NCBI GenBank assembly: GCA_020444065.1
Contig: JAHLLQ010000007.1
Location: 62,001-126,000 of the forward strand
From: a bacterium
GTDB taxonomy: Bacteria > Sumerlaeota > Sumerlaeia > SLMS01 > JAHLLQ01
Direction: 5' to 3'
DNA: 64,000 nt
Position 1 is the stretch's first letter; every line of letters starts with the position of its first letter. Position numbers and translations under genes: made by a program. The notes under the pieces are model-generated. The model was not told where the DNA came from and made no database searches. It saw only the letters and a program-made list of their open reading frames with translations. Shown in pieces: positions 59,945 through 64,000 of this stretch.

Positions 59945-62035
59945 TCAGCGGCGAGCTGCGTTCTCCATACGGATGAAGGTTGCGGCATCGACGCCACTGC
60001 CGGGTTCGACCAGATCGCGTTCGTGATCGCTGAGGATCTGGGTGCCGAGAAGTGCGGCGATCACGTCGGTCGATTGCATCTCGTCGCGCTGGCGCGTTGT
60101 GAAGGAATACTCCCGCCGGGCAAAGCGATTTCCAGTCGGGGTGATGGCTTCGACGTTCCAGATGTACTCACGTTCGCCGTTCAAGTGAAGTTCACCGTCC
60201 AGTCGGTACGTCGTCGATTGATTGGGCGTTTCGATCACCGGCAGCATGCCGAATCCAACGGCTTCGATGTAGATGCGATAGTTCGTCGCGTCCGCAACAT
60301 ATTGCCAGTTGAGGGAAATCTCCCAGTTCACTTCGGTGGATCCATCGACTGGGGTCAGTAGCGTGAAGTCCGAAACCGATGTGGTGTAGAATCGGGTCCA
60401 GTCTCCATCATTGATGCGAATCATCGTTCCGGTGGCGTCGATCGCGACGGCCCGCCAGAAGTACTCGCTGTCCATTTGCAACTGTTCGAAGGCGCTTCGC
60501 CATTGCGTTGGCGTTGGGGGAAGCGGTTCGGAATACCACAAGGTGTTCAGGTCCGGCTCGCCGTTCAGGGAAGGCGTCAGTTGCACGCGATAGGCAGTCG
60601 CGTTTTCCGAGGCTTCCCACTCAAATGTTGGAATGGTGAGAACGCCGTGCTGCTCTGCAGCCGGGTAAATGACGGCGAATTCGCCGAGAGGATGCACGGT
60701 GAATCGACGAAGACCACCGTTGTTGATACGTTCGAAACCCTGGTCGCCGTGTGCCTTGATCTGCCACCAGTAGATCCCGCCGAGCGCGAGAGGATCCGGC
60801 CAGTCGAGAGTTGTGGTGGGCGGCGTTGTGATTTCCGATTGGTGGAACTGTGGTGAGCCATCGACATCGCGGTAGACTTCGAGCGTGTAGCTGAGTGCGT
60901 TTTGGGCCGCGGTCCAGGTGAAGGTGGGTTGCCGGACGACACCCGTAGCGTCGACCTCCGGTTGAAGGAGCGTGAAGTCACCAAGGTTTGACACATAAAA
61001 CGGACGAACGCCGTCGGTGACTTGCAATTCGTGAGATTCATTGCGGGCCGTCACGAGGACCCAGTATTTCCCCAGGTCTAATGGCGACGAAACCGTGTAC
61101 GATGTCTGGTCGGTGGCGACGTCGATCAAACCGGGTTCCTTCGGTGCGCCATTCACATCGGGGAAGATCTCGAATCGATAATCGACGACATTCGCCGAGG
61201 GCTGCCAAGTGAACGTTGGTGTTTGCGAGAGCGTCAAATCGTCTGAATTCGGTAACGTAAACGCAAAGGCGCCGAGATCGGGTGCCTCGGCCATTGTATA
61301 GTACCATTTCCCACCGGTGTTCTCGGTGGAGCCGGACGGATTCGTGGCGATGACGTGCCAGAAATACGAGGAGCCGCGACTCATGCGGTAGTCTTCTGCG
61401 GAGACGCTCGCGTCGCCGACATCCACTTGATCGAGCGTGTAAACAGGATCGACGGAGGGATTTCCGCCGACATTGTCGTAGATTCGCAGGCTGTAGGTCG
61501 TCCCGATGGGGGAGTTCTGGTTCCAGGTGAAGTGAATCGGCTGGACCAATCCCTCGGCGCCACTGGCCGGCGACCAAAGTTGGAAGGCACCCGGTTTGTC
61601 GAAGGCCTGGACCTCGAAGGCGTATGTGCCGACCTTCTTTCTGTAGAAATCGAAGTCGTAGTCGTAGATCCAGAGTTCCAGAGTCAGGGTCTCGGCGGCT
61701 CCCATCGTGTAGGGGGCGTAAAGCGAGAGTGTGAACTCCGCCGTGTCATCCCGATTGATCAGTTGGCGTTCGGTCGTGGTCGGCGTGACGGACCAGGCGT
61801 AGGGCTTTCCGGAGACGATGACCTCGAAGTAGGAGGCGACGTCTTTATTGTGAACGGTGACGGTCGCATCCTGCCAGGCCTTTGTGGGGAATTCGCGCGG
61901 GGTGACATCTTCAATATCGCCATTGCCGAAGTTGATGCCCAGATCGGCGGCTGCCCAACCGGGAAGAACAACCAGTGCCGCAAGGAGCAACAGGCCGATC
62001 CAGGCCGTGCGCGTTTCCACTCTTGTGAGTCCCAT
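59945..62035 (-). CDS. Exported protein with Fn3-like repeats
   Basis: 696 residues. Signal peptide (TAWIGLLLLAALVVLPGWAAA) after MGLTRVETR, then a ~120-residue beta-rich domain (GINFGNGDIEDVTPREFPTK) and about five tandem Fn3/Ig-like repeats of ~95 residues: IHFTWNQNSPIGTTYSLRIYD, PTFTWQPSANVVDYRFEIF, PTFTWTAAQNALSYTLEVY, PTFEWEASENATAYRVQL, ISLNWQYVADATNYRIYIE. The C-terminal ~50 residues are helical. It starts 4 nt after the small membrane-protein gene ends, so it is the last gene of a three-gene operon. Probably a surface or periplasmic binding protein; ligand unknown. Confidence 0.8.
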   Translation of the reverse strand: MGLTRVETRTAWIGLLLLAALVVLPGWAAADLGINFGNGDIEDVTPREFPTKAWQDATVTVHNKDVASYFEVIVSGKPYAWSVTPTTTERQLINRDDTAEFTLSLYAPYTMGAAETLTLELWIYDYDFDFYRKKVGTYAFEVQAFDKPGAFQLWSPASGAEGLVQPIHFTWNQNSPIGTTYSLRIYDNVGGNPSVDPVYTLDQVDVGDASVSAEDYRMSRGSSYFWHVIATNPSGSTENTGGKWYYTMAEAPDLGAFAFTLPNSDDLTLSQTPTFTWQPSANVVDYRFEIFPDVNGAPKEPGLIDVATDQTSYTVSSPLDLGKYWVLVTARNESHELQVTDGVRPFYVSNLGDFTLLQPEVDATGVVRQPTFTWTAAQNALSYTLEVYRDVDGSPQFHQSEITTPPTTTLDWPDPLALGGIYWWQIKAHGDQGFERINNGGLRRFTVHPLGEFAVIYPAAEQHGVLTIPTFEWEASENATAYRVQLTPSLNGEPDLNTLWYSEPLPPTPTQWRSAFEQLQMDSEYFWRAVAIDATGTMIRINDGDWTRFYTTSVSDFTLLTPVDGSTEVNWEISLNWQYVADATNYRIYIEAVGFGMLPVIETPNQSTTYRLDGELHLNGEREYIWNVEAITPTGNRFARREYSFTTRQRDEMQSTDVIAALLGTQILSDHERDLVEPGSGVDAATFIRMENAARR

Positions 62036-62039
62036 CCGT

Positions 62040-62366
62040 TTACTCCTCGCGCCCGGCGGCGTTTTCGGCGGATTCGACGCGTTGGCGAATCTGCGCCAGG
62101 CGAGCCTTCTCTTCTTCGGGCAAATCGAGCGCTCCGGGGCCTTCCGGTTCGGAGACGGCAGCACTCGTCCCTGCCTGACGCTGTCGTGCCGCGTCAATCT
62201 CCGCCTGGAGTTCGCGTTCGAGTTCCGACTGGCGCTCGCGCTTTTTGCGGACGGGGCGCGCGCCTTTCTGGCGACTCTGCATGAAGCGCATGACGACGTA
62301 CCCGACCGAGAGCACGAAGCCCAGAATCGCAAAGGGCAACCACTGTACGATCCCGATATCGCCCAT
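62040..62366 (-). CDS. Single-pass membrane protein with coiled coil
   Basis: 108 residues. N-terminal membrane helix (WLPFAILGFVLSVGYVVMRFM), then a strongly charged coiled-coil-like segment (RKKRERQSELERELQAEIDAARQRQ) and a second short helix (EEEKARLAQIRQRVESAE). No family recognised. It lies 12 nt after the upstream gene and 4 nt before the Fn3-repeat gene, so it may anchor or organise the operon's exported proteins at the inner membrane (inference). Confidence 0.7.
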   Translation of the reverse strand: MGDIGIVQWLPFAILGFVLSVGYVVMRFMQSRQKGARPVRKKRERQSELERELQAEIDAARQRQAGTSAAVSEPEGPGALDLPEEEKARLAQIRQRVESAENAAGREE

Positions 62367-62378
62367 GATCTAGCGCCC

Positions 62379-63272
62379 TCAGCCTCCGATGCGCCAGTAC
62401 TGACGCCGGGTGGTGTGTTTCAGCTCAAACCGGCGCCCGTCGTCGAATTCGAAGGCCAGCAGCGTGTTTGCGTCGTCGTCGGCGATGTAGAAGTTCGCGC
62501 GGCGGCCGTCGCGGGCCTCGAGGGAAACGCGCCAGACTTCTTCGGCGGCATAAGTCCCGGCGGGAACAGTGAGGTCCTCGTTCGGGTGGTCGACCATCGC
62601 CACCGCGGGAACGGGCTCGGGAATCTGCACGCGATTGGTGGTCTGCGGGGGCTGGAGCATCAGGCCGGTCTTGAGGCCCTCGCGGAACGGCAGGGCGCGG
62701 AAGAGGAGCGGGAGTTCTTCTTCGAAGTAGGTGTTGGCGGTGTGGTCGGTCAGTTGGGTGTTTCCGGTGCCTTCGCCATCCCAGTAGGAACTGTACCAGA
62801 ACACGGCGGTTTCGCGCCAGAGCTCGTACTGCTTGAAGGTCGTGCCGCACCATTCCTGGCTGCTGATCGTCATCTTCACGGCATTGTTGATGTTCGAGCG
62901 CTGATAGAAGACCGTCGTCAGGTAGTTGTACGGATAATTGGGCGTTGGGATGGACGAAATCTGGAGCTGCTTCAGGGCCGGCAGAAGCGGCTTCTGGCCG
63001 TAGGGCCATTCGGCTTTGACCATGAATTCCTTGTTGATGTCCTCGGCGACGGTGATGAGGCGCAGCTCGTGGGGACGGTCCTCGCTGTAGATGATGCGGT
63101 GGCCTTCGTAGGTGGCGACCTCGGCGCGGCTGTCATCCCAGAGACTGCCAGCCCAGTCTGGTCGGATCGTTTCGACCATCGTTCCGTTTACGGGCGCGGG
63201 ATCCTGGGCTGCGATGGCGCCGGCCCAAAGGGCGACGAGACCGATCAGCGCGGCGCGAACAAGAGACTTCAT
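62379..63272 (-). CDS. Exported protein, possibly DUF3108-like
   Basis: 297 residues with a signal peptide (MKSLVRAALIGLVALWAGAIAA). Beta-rich throughout: YEGHRIIYSEDRPHELRLITVAEDINKEF, KMTISSQEWCGTTFKQYEL, and a C-terminal VPAGTYAAEEVWRVSLEARDG...LLAFEFDDGRRFELKHTTRR that resembles the end of DUF3108-type exported proteins. The family match is weak and made by eye. First gene of the three-gene operon with 62040-62366 and 59945-62035; no enzymatic motif. Confidence 0.72.
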   Translation of the reverse strand: MKSLVRAALIGLVALWAGAIAAQDPAPVNGTMVETIRPDWAGSLWDDSRAEVATYEGHRIIYSEDRPHELRLITVAEDINKEFMVKAEWPYGQKPLLPALKQLQISSIPTPNYPYNYLTTVFYQRSNINNAVKMTISSQEWCGTTFKQYELWRETAVFWYSSYWDGEGTGNTQLTDHTANTYFEEELPLLFRALPFREGLKTGLMLQPPQTTNRVQIPEPVPAVAMVDHPNEDLTVPAGTYAAEEVWRVSLEARDGRRANFYIADDDANTLLAFEFDDGRRFELKHTTRRQYWRIGG

Positions 63273-63379
63273 GGATGACGTTCCTTATCGTGCGAAATTG
63301 CGGGATTTGCAGCCCCACACAAGGGTGGGGCTCGACTGGGAAGCCGTCCCATCAAAATCCACGCCCAGTTACACAAAAG

Positions 63380-63415
63380 GCCGGCCGGAAACCAAGGGGA
63401 AGGTTTCCGGCCGGC
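63380..63415 (-). terminator. Terminator after the DUF3568 lipoprotein gene
   Basis: 14-bp perfect stem GCCGGCCGGAAACC (63380-63393) / GGTTTCCGGCCGGC (63402-63415). On the minus strand it is followed by CTTTTGTG. It lies 33 nt past the DUF3568 gene stop and separates it from the downstream exported-protein operon. Confidence 0.85.
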
Positions 63416-63448
63416 GGCAGAGATTGCTGGTCAAAGAGGAGATTCGGG

Positions 63449-63910
63449 TCAGAGATTCTTGCGAATCTGGTCGAGAATCTTCCGCGATTGGGTTTCGTCG
63501 CCGAATGTCCCGATGCGGACATTCAAACGCGTCTGGGTCTCCGACAACTTCTGCAGCTTGACGACGACCTTCGTGTCGTCGGCATCGCGGGCGGTGAATG
63601 TGGCGGTTGCCAGAATGTCTTCGCCGAGGCCGAGGAGATCGTTTTGGCTTTCGTCGTCGCTCGGCTGGGCCTTGACCTTCTCGTAGGAGACATCGCGCTG
63701 CTCGATTTCGTAACCCAGTTGCGTCAGCGCCTTGTCGGTGGCCTTGCGTGCCTTCTCGAATTCGACGTCTTCGAGCGATTTCGTTTCGCCCGCGACGTAG
63801 GCGACTGCACCAGCTCCGGCTGCGATTCCGCCGCCGATGAGCAGCAATTCGCATCCTGCGGAGAAGACCGACAGGACGAGGACAAGGCTCAATGGTAAGA
63901 GGCGTTTCAT
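63449..63910 (-). CDS. DUF3568-family lipoprotein
   Basis: 153 residues from ATG at 63910 (MKRLLPLSLVLVLSVFSAGC lipobox). The mature part shows the DUF3568 layout: LLLIGGGIAAGAGAVAYVAGETKSLEDVEFEKARKATDKALTQLGY, then VVVKLQKLSETQTRLNVRIGTFGDETQSRKILDQI. The IRxGxFGDexxSxxIL motif is diagnostic for the family as I recall it. A membrane-anchored periplasm-facing lipoprotein of unknown function. The frame extends to 63970 without support. Followed by a strong terminator, so it is monocistronic on the visible side. Confidence 0.87.
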   Translation of the reverse strand: MKRLLPLSLVLVLSVFSAGCELLLIGGGIAAGAGAVAYVAGETKSLEDVEFEKARKATDKALTQLGYEIEQRDVSYEKVKAQPSDDESQNDLLGLGEDILATATFTARDADDTKVVVKLQKLSETQTRLNVRIGTFGDETQSRKILDQIRKNL

Positions 63911-64000
63911 GGTGACCTCCTTGGGTCGTCGGGTTTCTGAGGTGCAAGGAGGAGAGGTTGCAGGGCCCATGCCTCGGCAGGGGCGATTCGACGAGAAGAT
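63911..64000. other. Upstream edge region
   Basis: The last 90 bases hold the leader of the DUF3568 gene (GAGGTCACC precedes its ATG on the minus strand) and nothing else I can assign before the window ends. Confidence 0.5.

Overview
The window is GC-rich bacterial DNA from a Gram-negative (diderm) organism. It encodes two Kdo/LPS-precursor enzymes (KdsB, KdsC), many signal-peptide and lipobox lipoproteins, an AsmA-type intermembrane protein and a type II pseudopilin. The mix of large secreted FG-GAP/VCBS beta-propellers, TRL-like lipoproteins, GxxExxY genes with palindromic flanks and ECF sigma/FecR pairs suggests an uncultivated free-living lineage near Sumerlaeota, Hydrogenedentota or Planctomycetota-like phyla. 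That placement is a low-confidence inference. No rRNA, tRNA, CRISPR, prophage or transposase gene was seen.

Layout. 1-5213: an ECF sigma/FecR anti-sigma pair (minus strand), a stand-alone receiver protein, a 4HBT thioesterase with an unknown partner, and a truncated haemoglobin. 5214-10858: a GT-C membrane glycosyltransferase, then two secreted propeller proteins. 10950-17533 (all minus): leuA behind a leucine (CUG) T-box leader, thiD sandwiched between two GxxExxY elements, a PhnP-like metallo-hydrolase and glnS. 17890-23781: a seven-repeat FG-GAP protein, three translationally coupled TRL-like lipoproteins, and a second ECF sigma - FecR/TM protein - pseudopilin operon. 23804-37176: a secreted protein, a TPR protein, a PCD/DCoH enzyme, kdsC, a large secreted subtilase, kdsB, a secreted dienelactone hydrolase-like lipoprotein, a degenerate phosphodiester-glycosidase-like protein, a membrane protein and a succinyl-CoA:acetate CoA-transferase-type enzyme. 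37249-44112: three tandem paralogous VCBS propeller proteins that all end in GWMAK.

44692-58820 is the most striking region. Five genes are joined by four consecutive ATGA overlaps. They encode an SH3-like exported protein, an M48 metalloprotease lipoprotein, a 1487-residue AsmA/YdbH-like bridge protein, a DUF1318/YdbL-like lipoprotein and a 2546-residue exported propeller-TPR-CHAT peptidase. This looks like one envelope machine pairing an intermembrane lipid-transport-like module with two proteases. 59087-63910 holds an XRE regulator with a catalytically degenerate S24 domain and its own promoter/operator, a three-gene export operon with Fn3-like repeats, and a DUF3568 lipoprotein.

Intergenic DNA carries a modular family of palindromic repeats (2555-3020, 4583-4745, 30826-31395, 44473-44560), and several unrelated secreted proteins share a Trp-containing extreme C-terminus.
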